A DNA stretch of 64,000 nt from Runella zeae DSM 19591. Lineage in GTDB: Bacteria; Bacteroidota; Bacteroidia; Cytophagales; Spirosomataceae. The stretch covers positions 33,251 to 97,250 of the forward strand of contig NZ_AUIF01000046.1 of assembly GCF_000423565.1 (NCBI RefSeq), given 5' to 3'. A program made the position numbers and the translations under genes. Under the pieces are notes generated by a model. It saw only the letters and a list, made by a program, of their open reading frames with translations. It had not been told where the DNA came from and did not search any database. Each line of letters opens with the position of its first letter. Position 1 is the first letter of the stretch. Positions 18,672 to 26,586 of the stretch are shown here, piece after piece.

Positions 18672-18714
18672 ACTTTCCAAGTTTTGGGTTCTTGTGAGTA
18701 TAAACTTGGAAAGT
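18672..18714 (+). repeat. Hairpin repeat, copy 1
   Basis: ACTTTCCAAGTTT pairs perfectly with AAACTTGGAAAGT (13 bp) around the 17-base loop TGGGTTCTTGTGAGTAT (loop type A). The copy sits 12 bp after a stop codon, between two genes on the plus strand. It is one of five copies between here and 21145. Confidence 0.9.
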
Positions 18715-18761
18715 TTACTGAAAAAAACACGGGGATAGCAAAACTAATAAACCTAAGAATT

Positions 18762-19409
18762 ATGAAATGCTTTTGTAATGTATTCTACTTCCTAATAGGA
18801 TTATCTTCTTTGACAAGTTGGTCGCAACAGTCAACCACAGCCTCAAAGCCTAGCTATATTGTTTACAATCGGACTATTGAGCAGATTTTTGAAAACGAAA
18901 AGAAAATCGTGCGATTGAGTGAAGGCGCAGGTGCTGGGGTGGCTTGGGTCGAGGGATTGGAGTTTTCTGAGGGAGAAATAGAGTTTGAGGCCAAAGGCAG
19001 AGATGTTTTACAAAAAAGTTTCATTGGAATTGCCTTTCACGGGGTAGATAATGAAACGTATGAGACGGTTTATTTTCGCTCTTTCAATTTTCAATCTACC
19101 GATTCTGTACGTAAAATACACGCCGTTCAATACGTATTTGAACCCAAATACGGCTTTCAACAACTAAGAAATACCCGAAAAGATGAATTTGAGTCAGCTA
19201 TCAAGCCCTCGACAATTCAGGCTACAGATTGGTTTCGTGTAAAAGTAGTAGTAAGGGCAAATAAAATTACCGTATTTGTTAATAACTTTAATGAACCGTG
19301 TTTGGAGATTCCCTCGCTCAACCTTTCGCCAATTGGCAAAAAAATTGGATTTTGGGTGGGAAATAATTCAAATGGCGATTTTGCGAATCTTAAAATAAAA
19401 CGAGATTAG
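18762..19409 (+). CDS. Exported single-domain LamG/ConA-like protein
   Basis: The chosen start, ATG 18762, gives a 215-aa protein with a signal peptide ('FCNVFYFLIGLSSLTSWSQQ'). The frame upstream to 18684 runs through hairpin repeat copy 1 and is unlikely to be translated. The mature part is one beta-sandwich like the first module of the previous gene's product, with matching blocks 'GEIEFEAKGRD', 'YETVYFRSFNF' and 'DWFRVKVVVRANKITVFVNNFNEPCLEIPSL'. It has no catalytic motif; a glycan- or surface-binding role is a guess. It ends 34 bp before the hydrolase start and is probably cotranscribed with it. Confidence 0.65.
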   Translation: MKCFCNVFYFLIGLSSLTSWSQQSTTASKPSYIVYNRTIEQIFENEKKIVRLSEGAGAGVAWVEGLEFSEGEIEFEAKGRDVLQKSFIGIAFHGVDNETYETVYFRSFNFQSTDSVRKIHAVQYVFEPKYGFQQLRNTRKDEFESAIKPSTIQATDWFRVKVVVRANKITVFVNNFNEPCLEIPSLNLSPIGKKIGFWVGNNSNGDFANLKIKRD

Positions 19410-19443
19410 GGTGAGGTTATCCCATTACTCAAAACTGATTCCA

Positions 19444-20334
19444 ATGAGAATACTACTTGCTTTGTCTTTTCTTTCACTCTCATTGTTTGGACAAGAGAAG
19501 TTGGTGACTGTCAACGGTACCAAGTTTAATGTGTTTGTAAAAGAGTTAGAAAATAGAAAAGAAAATACGCCAATCATCATCTTTGAAAATGGCATGGGCG
19601 TTGATTTGGGGAACTGGAAAAAGATTGCCGAGCAAGTTGCAGCTTTTGCTCCTGTGATGACTTATGACCGGGCGGGAATAGGGAAGTCTGAAAAAGTTTA
19701 CAAAATGCCCACGCCAAAATTAGTAGCTGAAAATCTGCATGAACTCCTTACTAAACTTCAAATAGCGCCTCCATACGTTTTAGTCGGTCATTCCTTAGGT
19801 GGTGTTTACAGCAGGGGATACGCGGGCTTTTATCCCAATGAAGTGGCTGGTTTGGTTTTTATTGACCCTGCTGACTTTACAGAAACTAAAAATGACTGGA
19901 ACAATATTTTTAGAAAGATGGGAGTTCCAGAAAAAAAGATAGATGAGATGTTACAAAATCGTCTTTACCAACCAAGGCCCAAAGTAGATTCTTTGCATTA
20001 TGGCCCGTGGAGTGAAAGACAAGTTTTGAATGATTTGAGGAAAACAGATTTTGCTGAAATCGCTTCTTTGCCGTTACCCAACGTGCCGATTTACTTTTTT
20101 GTGGGTGGTAAATTTGAAGTGCCTATTGAACAAAGAAGCAAAGACTATGACCATGAAACCTTCTTTCATATAAAAAATAATTCTAACATGGAGCGTTGGA
20201 AAAAGTTGATTTATTCATCAACCAAAGGGGGAACACTCATTTATCTCACCAATGCAGGACATTATATCCATTGGAATGAGCCTAAATCGGTGGTTAACAA
20301 CCTCAAAATTTTGATTGAAAGCCTAGAAGAATAA
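19444..20334 (+). CDS. Exported alpha/beta hydrolase
   Basis: ATG 19444 begins a signal peptide ('MRILLALSFLSLSLFGQ'), giving 296 aa. The fold is alpha/beta hydrolase: oxyanion region 'IIIFENGMGVDLGNWKK', nucleophile elbow 'VGHSLGGVYSRGYA' (Ser in GHSLGG), an acid near 'PIYFFVGGKFEVP', and the catalytic His in 'LTNAGHYIHWNEP'. The substrate could be an ester or amide; nothing narrows it. It is the third exported product in a row behind the divergent HTH-TM-LamG gene. Its stop codon lies 1 bp before hairpin repeat copy 2. Confidence 0.85.
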   Translation: MRILLALSFLSLSLFGQEKLVTVNGTKFNVFVKELENRKENTPIIIFENGMGVDLGNWKKIAEQVAAFAPVMTYDRAGIGKSEKVYKMPTPKLVAENLHELLTKLQIAPPYVLVGHSLGGVYSRGYAGFYPNEVAGLVFIDPADFTETKNDWNNIFRKMGVPEKKIDEMLQNRLYQPRPKVDSLHYGPWSERQVLNDLRKTDFAEIASLPLPNVPIYFFVGGKFEVPIEQRSKDYDHETFFHIKNNSNMERWKKLIYSSTKGGTLIYLTNAGHYIHWNEPKSVVNNLKILIESLEE

Positions 20335-20335
20335 G

Positions 20336-20378
20336 ACTTACCAAGTTTTGGGTACTTGTGAGAATAAACTTGGAAAGT
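20336..20378 (+). repeat. Hairpin repeat, copy 2
   Basis: ACTTACCAAGTTT and AAACTTGGAAAGT pair with one mismatch (A for T at 20340) around loop TGGGTACTTGTGAGAAT (type B). It starts 1 bp after the hydrolase stop and forms a pair with copy 3, 18 bp further on. Confidence 0.9.
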
Positions 20379-20396
20379 CAGTTTGAGAAATTTGGT

Positions 20397-20445
20397 TAGC
20401 CTTTCCAAGTTTTGGGTACTTGTGAGAATAAACTTGGAAAGGCTA
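20397..20445 (+). repeat. Hairpin repeat, copy 3
   Basis: The stem is extended to 16 perfect base pairs, TAGCCTTTCCAAGTTT with AAACTTGGAAAGGCTA, around the type B loop TGGGTACTTGTGAGAAT. The extra outer pairs differ from the other copies but still match each other. It lies between convergent genes. Confidence 0.9.
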
Positions 20446-20452
20446 TCACAAT

Positions 20453-20950
20453 CTATTTTTTGTCGGTCACTGTTCGGTTGGGGTCGATGGTTTTATCTTT
20501 TTCTTGCGAGCCGTTGAGGACGTGAATTATATAATCCGAATCTTTGAAATCATGGCCGATGAGTTCTTTTAAGTTTACTTCAAGGGTATGTTCGTGCAAG
20601 CTAGCATCGCAAACTAAATCTTTGGGTCTGTTATAGGCTATTAAAAGGTTGATTTGCATTGGAAATGACTCCATGACGGCACCATCCCACACTACTTTAT
20701 AATGTTCTTTGTCACAATCTCCCAAAATCTTAATGGTGAGGATTCCGTTTTCGCGCTTTATTTCTTTCAGCTCAAAATAGGAAGTCTGAGTGGCAGAGGT
20801 GCGTGCCTTCATGTAGGAGTCGAAAAGCGTTTTGTCTTTAAGAATCTGTTGATTTTCAGGGTCTGTAATGACTTCTTTGTCTTTTGAGCAGGATATAAAG
20901 AAGTGGGCTAAAACGAAACTGACAATCACGAAAATGAGACGAGTTTTCAT
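20453..20950 (-). CDS. Small lipoprotein of unknown function
   Basis: ATG 20950 gives 165 aa with a clear lipoprotein signal ('LIFVIVSFVLAHFFISC', lipidated Cys about residue 21) followed by an acidic/lysine-rich stretch. The frame extends to 20992 without a better start. The mature part is a small beta-rich domain ('ELKEIKRENGILTIKILGDCDKEHYKVVWDG', then 'LYDVLN'-like end blocks such as 'DSDYIIHVLNGSQEKDKT') with two Cys. I do not recognise the family. It is bracketed on both sides by a pair of hairpin repeats (20336-20445 and 21035-21145), so the gene and its borders may have moved or been remodelled together. Confidence 0.6.
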   Translation of the reverse strand: MKTRLIFVIVSFVLAHFFISCSKDKEVITDPENQQILKDKTLFDSYMKARTSATQTSYFELKEIKRENGILTIKILGDCDKEHYKVVWDGAVMESFPMQINLLIAYNRPKDLVCDASLHEHTLEVNLKELIGHDFKDSDYIIHVLNGSQEKDKTIDPNRTVTDKK

Positions 20951-21034
20951 AATATGTATGGCTTTAATAAATGTTTTTTTGTGAAGACACATTTAAGGGA
21001 GGATTGGTTGGAGAGCTTACAAAAATTATTAGGT

Positions 21035-21081
21035 AGACTTTCCAAGTTTTGGGTTCTTGTGAGTATAAACTTGGAAAGTCT
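21035..21081 (+). repeat. Hairpin repeat, copy 4
   Basis: A 15-bp perfect stem, AGACTTTCCAAGTTT with AAACTTGGAAAGTCT, surrounds the type A loop TGGGTTCTTGTGAGTAT. It is followed after 17 bp by copy 5, and the spacer (GTTTGGGAAATTTAGGT) resembles the one between copies 2 and 3. Confidence 0.9.
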
Positions 21082-21098
21082 GTTTGGGAAATTTAGGT

Positions 21099-21145
21099 AG
21101 GCTTTCCAAGTTTTGGGTACTTTTGAGAACAAACTTGGAAAGTTT
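21099..21145 (+). repeat. Hairpin repeat, copy 5
   Basis: CTTTCCAAGTTT (21102-21113) pairs with AAACTTGGAAAG (21131-21142), with possible outer G-U pairs, around TGGGTACTTTTGAGAAC (a type B variant). Its right edge overlaps the stop codon of the LytTR regulator gene (21144-21146, minus strand). Confidence 0.88.
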
Positions 21146-21857
21146 ATTTCGTCAACAACTTACTTTTAACGACGACCTCCAATACCCTTTCACGTAGGTT
21201 GCGGCTGATGGGGATGAACTGATTCTGAATAGAAAGTTCATTGTTTTCGATACTTTCAACCTTGGAAATAGCGACAAGATAAGACTTATGAACGCGTAAA
21301 AACGTGCTTGGGTTGAGGTATTCTTCTACCGTTTTGAGGGGTAATAAGGTCATAAATTTTCCCCGAAGGGTATGAATAATGACGTAGTTTTGAAGGGCTT
21401 GTACAAATAGAATTTCATCCACCAAAATTTTCTCGTATTTACTTTCGCATTTGATAAACAAATAATCGGATTCAGAATTTTTAAGGGCTTGATTCTTTAA
21501 TAAATACAAGTCTTTGGCTTTGTTTGTTGCTTTGAAAAAACGATTGAAAGTGATGGGTTTTAGCAAATAATCGACTGCATCAAACTGAAATCCTTCTAAG
21601 GCGTAGTTGGGATAGGCCGTTGTCAAAATAACCATGGGGAGATTAGGCTTGATTTTAAGAAAGTCCAAACCTGTCATGTGGGGCATTTGAATATCAAGAA
21701 AGATAAGGTCAATGGGTTGATTCTCAATTAATTTGTTGAGTTCGAGTGGATTTTCGGCAATAGCGATGAGTTCGAGGTAATCAATCACCTCAACGTATTT
21801 TGCCAAACCCTCGCTTGCCAAGGGTTCGTCGTCTACTATGACACATCGTAATTTCAT
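21144..21857 (-). CDS. LytTR-family response regulator
   Basis: The 237-aa protein has a receiver domain (1-120) with the acidic pair D9/D10, phospho-acceptor D55 ('LIFLDIQMP') and the conserved Lys in 'DAVDYLLKPI'. A LytTR DNA-binding domain follows (about 138-235, 'FIKCESKYEKILVDEILFVQALQNYV' and 'FLRVHKSYLVAI'). It is the cytoplasmic output of the sensor kinase encoded 23 bp upstream. Targets of such pairs in Bacteroidota are mostly unknown; the membrane thioredoxin gene upstream is on the same strand and may share the operon. Confidence 0.93.
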   Translation of the reverse strand: MKLRCVIVDDEPLASEGLAKYVEVIDYLELIAIAENPLELNKLIENQPIDLIFLDIQMPHMTGLDFLKIKPNLPMVILTTAYPNYALEGFQFDAVDYLLKPITFNRFFKATNKAKDLYLLKNQALKNSESDYLFIKCESKYEKILVDEILFVQALQNYVIIHTLRGKFMTLLPLKTVEEYLNPSTFLRVHKSYLVAISKVESIENNELSIQNQFIPISRNLRERVLEVVVKSKLLTK

Positions 21858-21880
21858 CGTAGGCTGTCCAAGTGATGGGT

Positions 21881-22951
21881 TTACAGGTTAATTTTTAAAC
21901 TAACTTTGAAAATAGCTATTTCTCGTTCTATTTCTAAAGTATGTCGATTGGGATAAATCAAATTGAGTCTCCTTTGTATATTTTTTAATCCAATTCCTGA
22001 ATTCTCAGTACTTATTTTTTCGTCTCTGCTGTTTTTGATGTACAGATGAAGTACGTTTTCAGGGGTGACGAAAAGGATTAATTTTATAAAATTCGCTTGG
22101 GTTTTTCCCTTTGATACGTGTTTAAAGGCATTTTCGACAAAAGGCAACAAAATAAATGGCGAAATCTGATGACCTCGAGCCGACTCATGGTTCAATTCAA
22201 ACACCAATTCAGTTTGATTTTCGTTCAAACGTAAAGTTTCCAGTTCGATAAAGTTTTCCAAAAATTGAAGGTCTTTGCTCAACAAAATCTTCTCGTCATT
22301 GCATTCATATAGTTGATAACGAAGCATTTCTGAAAATGAAGCCAACGACTCCGACGCCAAATCGGGATTTTTGTGAATCAGGACAAAAATAGAATTGATG
22401 GTATTGAACAGAAAATGAGGGTTTATCTGCGATTTTAGGTATTTGAGCTCGGTTTCAAGCTGGTCTTTTTCGATTGCAATTCGTCTTTTTTCGGCTTCAA
22501 GCCAGTTTTTGCCAAGTTTTATGCTCATTGCCAAAGTCATCGAACCTACGGTAGAAGGAAAAGCCGCCGTAGAAAAAATGACAAACCATTGGTCAGGACG
22601 TTTGTTGAACAACTCAAAAAATGTCAGTTTTGAATAATAAGCGTTCAAAAAATAACCTGCCGTAATGAACGCCGTACACACCAAAACGGTGAGGAGTACC
22701 GCCAAAATATAGCTGCGATACTTGCCCACATACAAAAACTTAGGAATCAGATAGTATAGAATAAAATAAGCTCCCGCTGCTTGAAAAATAATGTATCCGA
22801 TGAATTTGACAGGCAATTCTCCTTTAAAAAGATAATTAATTACGCCTTCAAAACTACCCACATTAATCATCATCCAAGCCAGATGGTTGGCAATCCAAAA
22901 GGGAATGTGATGAAGTTTATATTTGAAAAACCAATGAGACATTTGAACCAT
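21881..22951 (-). CDS. LytS/YehU-type sensor histidine kinase
   Basis: The 356-aa protein has four hydrophobic N-terminal helices (about 18-150), a short coiled linker ('LEAEKRRIAIEKDQLETELKYLKSQ') and the His_kinase motif 'QINPHFLFNTINSI' with H179. An ATPase domain follows with 'PFILLPFVENAFKHV' and 'NSGIGLKNIQRRL'. There is no recognisable extracellular sensor domain, so the membrane segment itself probably senses the stimulus. It precedes the LytTR regulator gene by 23 bp; the two form a standard pair. Confidence 0.92.
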   Translation of the reverse strand: MVQMSHWFFKYKLHHIPFWIANHLAWMMINVGSFEGVINYLFKGELPVKFIGYIIFQAAGAYFILYYLIPKFLYVGKYRSYILAVLLTVLVCTAFITAGYFLNAYYSKLTFFELFNKRPDQWFVIFSTAAFPSTVGSMTLAMSIKLGKNWLEAEKRRIAIEKDQLETELKYLKSQINPHFLFNTINSIFVLIHKNPDLASESLASFSEMLRYQLYECNDEKILLSKDLQFLENFIELETLRLNENQTELVFELNHESARGHQISPFILLPFVENAFKHVSKGKTQANFIKLILFVTPENVLHLYIKNSRDEKISTENSGIGLKNIQRRLNLIYPNRHTLEIEREIAIFKVSLKINL

Positions 22952-23034
22952 TTTTAGGGCTGAAAATTAGCACTTTATGGTGTACAAATGCCTCACAGAT
23001 TGATGTAGTGTCGAAAATAATTGACGAAAAGGGT

Positions 23035-23865
23035 CTATTTTTCTGCTAAGTATAGCTCTAATTGCAGATACAGACTATCACGGTCACTTGGCCTCTTGGC
23101 GTTTACTTCTACTATTTTCCCTTTTTTATTGATGATTAAATAGCGCGGCATCAGTATCGTACTATCTTTGGTAGATTGTCGATAGAGGTTGGCGTACTGG
23201 TCTTCCCCAATAAAAATATGATTTCCCTCTACGTTGTATTTTTTGATTTGCTCACGCCAGAGGTATTCGTTTCCCTGTGCTACATAGAGGTATTTAATGT
23301 CGTTTCTTGTTCGATACTTCTCTTTGAGGGGTTTGGTAAAATTCCTAAATTCTTGTAAGCAAGGTCCACAAGTAGTACCCCAAAAATCCACATAGACAAC
23401 GCTTCCTTTAAAATGATTGTTATAAACTTCCTCAAACGATGAGGTATTTGGATTGATGGAGATAAGTCTCACATTTTCATTGGAATGGAGTCTATTTAAT
23501 ACAAAGATTTTTATTGATAGCAAACAAGCCACCATTCCAATCGTATAAAGCAAAGGTTTCCAGAGTTTGGGTTTTTCTTGTTTTTGATAACGCCAGAAAA
23601 AATAACTACTCCCTCCCATGAAAAGCAAAATCACAAAGCTTTTGAAGTACATAAGGAACATCAAAGTTTGGTTTCGTTCAAAAACTCGGTCTAAGATGTT
23701 GGCTTTTTGGGCTTTAGTGAAAGTGTATAGGTTTTGTACAACAATGATTAGTTCTTCTCTTACTTCTTTTTTCCAATCAAGATAGTGGTGTACAATGTCG
23801 ATTATGAAAAAGGGGATGAGAGCAGCCATAAGGGCAGCTAGCCAGAAATAGGGGGATTTTATCAT
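23035..23865 (-). CDS. Membrane-anchored thioredoxin-like (TlpA-type) protein
   Basis: The 276-aa product has three hydrophobic segments (about 5-25, 68-90 and 105-123) and then a periplasmic thioredoxin domain with the redox motif 'WGTTCGPCLQEF' (C166-C169). It also has a later 'VEGNHIFIGEDQYANLYRQ' block ending in 'PRYLIINKKGKIV', which holds the family cis-Pro. TlpA-type proteins reduce disulfides outside the membrane. The first transmembrane segments are unusual for plain TlpA proteins. It lies 83 bp upstream of the sensor kinase gene on the same strand. Confidence 0.82.
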   Translation of the reverse strand: MIKSPYFWLAALMAALIPFFIIDIVHHYLDWKKEVREELIIVVQNLYTFTKAQKANILDRVFERNQTLMFLMYFKSFVILLFMGGSSYFFWRYQKQEKPKLWKPLLYTIGMVACLLSIKIFVLNRLHSNENVRLISINPNTSSFEEVYNNHFKGSVVYVDFWGTTCGPCLQEFRNFTKPLKEKYRTRNDIKYLYVAQGNEYLWREQIKKYNVEGNHIFIGEDQYANLYRQSTKDSTILMPRYLIINKKGKIVEVNAKRPSDRDSLYLQLELYLAEK

Positions 23866-24062
23866 GAGCGTGTTAAGGTTTTGAAACGCAAGTTTAGCGC
23901 AAACAACTCTCGTGAAGTAAAAAGTGGTTTCAAATACCCCAAAAATGGGATAAAATAGGCTAACTCACCATTTTTTACATTTTATCAATCAATTTTGACA
24001 GTTAGTCAATCGCTCCATTTTTCAAATAAGCGTCTCATTTTCTTTGAAGAAAAAACAGAAAC

Positions 24063-26486
24063 ATGAAAACGCTATTGATTATCCTTCTTTTTTCAAATTT
24101 CGCTTTCGCACAAATTACGGGGAAAGTCATTTCCTCCAAACGTGAATCCGTGCCGTTTGTAAACGTTACGCTTTACCAAGTTTCAGATAGCATCTTAGTT
24201 ACAGGAACCACTACGAATGAAAACGGAAAATATGAATTGTCGAACCTTAAATCAGGTAGCTATTATCTGAAAATCAGTGGAATTGGTTACCAAACGCTTT
24301 GGAGTGAACCGTTGGAAGTCCAAACCTCAGCACGAGAATTGATTCTTCCCGATTTGACACTTTTAGAAGAAAACAACACCCTTGAAGAAGTACGAGTATC
24401 AGCCAAAAAAGAACTGATTCAAACCACGCCGCTGGGCAAAATTATCAATGTTCAAAGTAGCCTGATGACCAAAGGCAGCAATGCGTTGCAGGTACTGGAG
24501 CGTCTGCCAGGGGTGATTTCGGATCGACGAAACAACCAATTTAGCTTGAACGGACAAAGCGGCGTAACGATCATGTTCAATGGCCGAAAAGTGCAGATGC
24601 CGATGGATGAATTGATGTCGCTGCTTGAAAATACAGTGGCCGATAACATCGAAAAAATTGAACTCATCACTTCTCCCACTGCCCAATACGACGCCGACGG
24701 AGGGGCGGGGGTTATCAATATTGTGTTTAAAAACAACGAAACGTTGGGTACGAAAATCAATTTGTCGGCTACCGCAGGATATGGTTATAAAGAAAAAGTC
24801 CTTACCACAGTTGGCTTTTCTCATGGATTTAAAAAGCTAAATCTTAATGCTTCCTATTCCTTCAATCATGATGTTCGGAAATCTGGATACGCAGGCGATG
24901 GTACAGCAGGGGCTTCGTTTATGTTGGGCGAAAGCTACAATACTTTTTATGGGATTGCTCGCCGATACCAAAACAATCATAATCTAAATTTTGCGGTACA
25001 ATATCAGCCTAACCCCAAAACTACACTTGGTGTAGATGTTGTTGGAAGTTTTGATAAATCTCATAATTTGGTTAACAACGGAGGTACTTATCAGCTACAA
25101 AGGGGCGATTTTTTTGAAATAGCAATGCTTTCAGATGGATTGACGACCAAGCAAAATAATATTTCTTCGTTTTATCTGAAACAGACCTTTTCGCCTAAAA
25201 CACAATTCAATGCCGATTTTAGCTACATTAATTATTCCAACAACAGCCCCGCAGGTATTTCGTCTGAATATTTTGACGAACAAAAGCAGCCGATAAAACC
25301 CCAATTTTCAATTTTTACGTATGGAAATAGGGGCGAAAGCATTTCTAAAATACATGTGGGCGTTTTTAAAGCTGATTTGAACATTCAATTTAGCGAAAAA
25401 ATCAATGCGGATTTTGGCATAAAAACAAGTTTTGCACAAAATGAAAACGACAGTAAGGTAGAAAGAAAAGTAAACGACACTTGGGAAATAGACCCACGCT
25501 CGCAAAGCCAACTCAAAAGTCAGGAACGGATTGCAGCGGTATATTCTCAAGTTAAATATATGCTTGACGCTAAAAGTAACCTTCTTTTGGGGTTGCGTTA
25601 TGAATATTGGAAAAGAGATTTTAGCAATCAAGAGGAAGTGTTTGAAATTTCAAAACTCTTTCCTTCAGTGCTTTATACCTACGCCATTAATCAAAATTCC
25701 TCGATTAATTTCAATTATAGTCGCCGTATTAGTCGCCCTGCCTATACCGATTTGATTTCCAATTTGTTTTACACCGACCCCACTTTTATTTTTTCTGGAA
25801 ATCCATTGCTAAAACCTACGCTTTCTGATATGCTCAAAGTTGAGTATTCAAAAAAAGGTTTGAGTATTGGTATTTCAGTTCAATACGATTTGAATCCTAT
25901 TTTGAGGTATCAGATTACCTCAAACGCCACCAAAGATGTGGGCGTTTCTTCGCCACAAAACCTGGATTACATGAAAAGCCTGAATCTATTTTTGAGTTAC
26001 CCTTTTCAACTTACAAAATGGTGGAAATTTACCCTCAACACCCTCACGTCTCTCCGAGATTATAAGGTTTCTTACAGTCAATTTCCTGCCCAAAAGCGAT
26101 ATGTGTTTCAGAATCTCAATTTTTCACAACAAATCAACTTACCTAAAAACTTTGAAATTGAGCTTTCGGGATGGTACAATATGCCCTATTTTGAAGGGCC
26201 AAATACAATCAAAGGTTTTGGTGTAGCCAATGTAGGAATTGCTAAAAAACTTAAAAATGACAAAGGAACCTTATTGCTTACTTTACCCGATGTGTTTCGT
26301 TCGTTTAGTGTATATTCACACAACGGAGGCATGACGCCCATTGCGTTTGACATCAATACAGTGTCAAATTGGCGCGATGAAACGGTATTTTATCGGGTTG
26401 TTAAAGTAACCTATTCCAGAACCTTTGGTAAAAATACCCGTGTAGTAAAGTATGATTCGAAAGACGAAGAGCGAGGACGGTTTTAA
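24063..26486 (+). CDS. TonB-receptor-like outer-membrane beta-barrel protein
   Basis: The 807-aa product has a signal peptide ('MKTLLIILLFSNFAFAQ'), a carboxypeptidase-regulatory-like sandwich (about 18-95, 'ITGKVISSKRESVPFVNVTLYQ'), a plug ('LQVLERLPGVISDRRNNQFSLNGQSGVTIMFNGRKVQMP', read in two pieces at about 138-180), and a beta-barrel of the OMP_b-brl_3 type with 'LGLRYEYWKRDFSN' and 'SINFNYSRRISRPAYTDL'. These proteins are SusC-like in layout but lack a SusD partner and often relate to peptide or metal uptake. None is encoded here. The gene stands alone with 197 bp of upstream sequence. Confidence 0.88.
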   Translation: MKTLLIILLFSNFAFAQITGKVISSKRESVPFVNVTLYQVSDSILVTGTTTNENGKYELSNLKSGSYYLKISGIGYQTLWSEPLEVQTSARELILPDLTLLEENNTLEEVRVSAKKELIQTTPLGKIINVQSSLMTKGSNALQVLERLPGVISDRRNNQFSLNGQSGVTIMFNGRKVQMPMDELMSLLENTVADNIEKIELITSPTAQYDADGGAGVINIVFKNNETLGTKINLSATAGYGYKEKVLTTVGFSHGFKKLNLNASYSFNHDVRKSGYAGDGTAGASFMLGESYNTFYGIARRYQNNHNLNFAVQYQPNPKTTLGVDVVGSFDKSHNLVNNGGTYQLQRGDFFEIAMLSDGLTTKQNNISSFYLKQTFSPKTQFNADFSYINYSNNSPAGISSEYFDEQKQPIKPQFSIFTYGNRGESISKIHVGVFKADLNIQFSEKINADFGIKTSFAQNENDSKVERKVNDTWEIDPRSQSQLKSQERIAAVYSQVKYMLDAKSNLLLGLRYEYWKRDFSNQEEVFEISKLFPSVLYTYAINQNSSINFNYSRRISRPAYTDLISNLFYTDPTFIFSGNPLLKPTLSDMLKVEYSKKGLSIGISVQYDLNPILRYQITSNATKDVGVSSPQNLDYMKSLNLFLSYPFQLTKWWKFTLNTLTSLRDYKVSYSQFPAQKRYVFQNLNFSQQINLPKNFEIELSGWYNMPYFEGPNTIKGFGVANVGIAKKLKNDKGTLLLTLPDVFRSFSVYSHNGGMTPIAFDINTVSNWRDETVFYRVVKVTYSRTFGKNTRVVKYDSKDEERGRF

Positions 26487-26586
26487 TTGAAGCCCTCGTT
26501 TAGACTACAAAATCCCTCAAATTGGCTACGTGTTTGAATCGGGGATCAAAGACCTTTGTTCCATTCAAATTTTAAACAAATACAGA

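Noticed and set aside
18672..21145. CRISPR array
   Set aside because: The repeated units are hairpins with conserved loops, unevenly spaced and separated by genes, not direct repeats with unique spacers; no cas genes.
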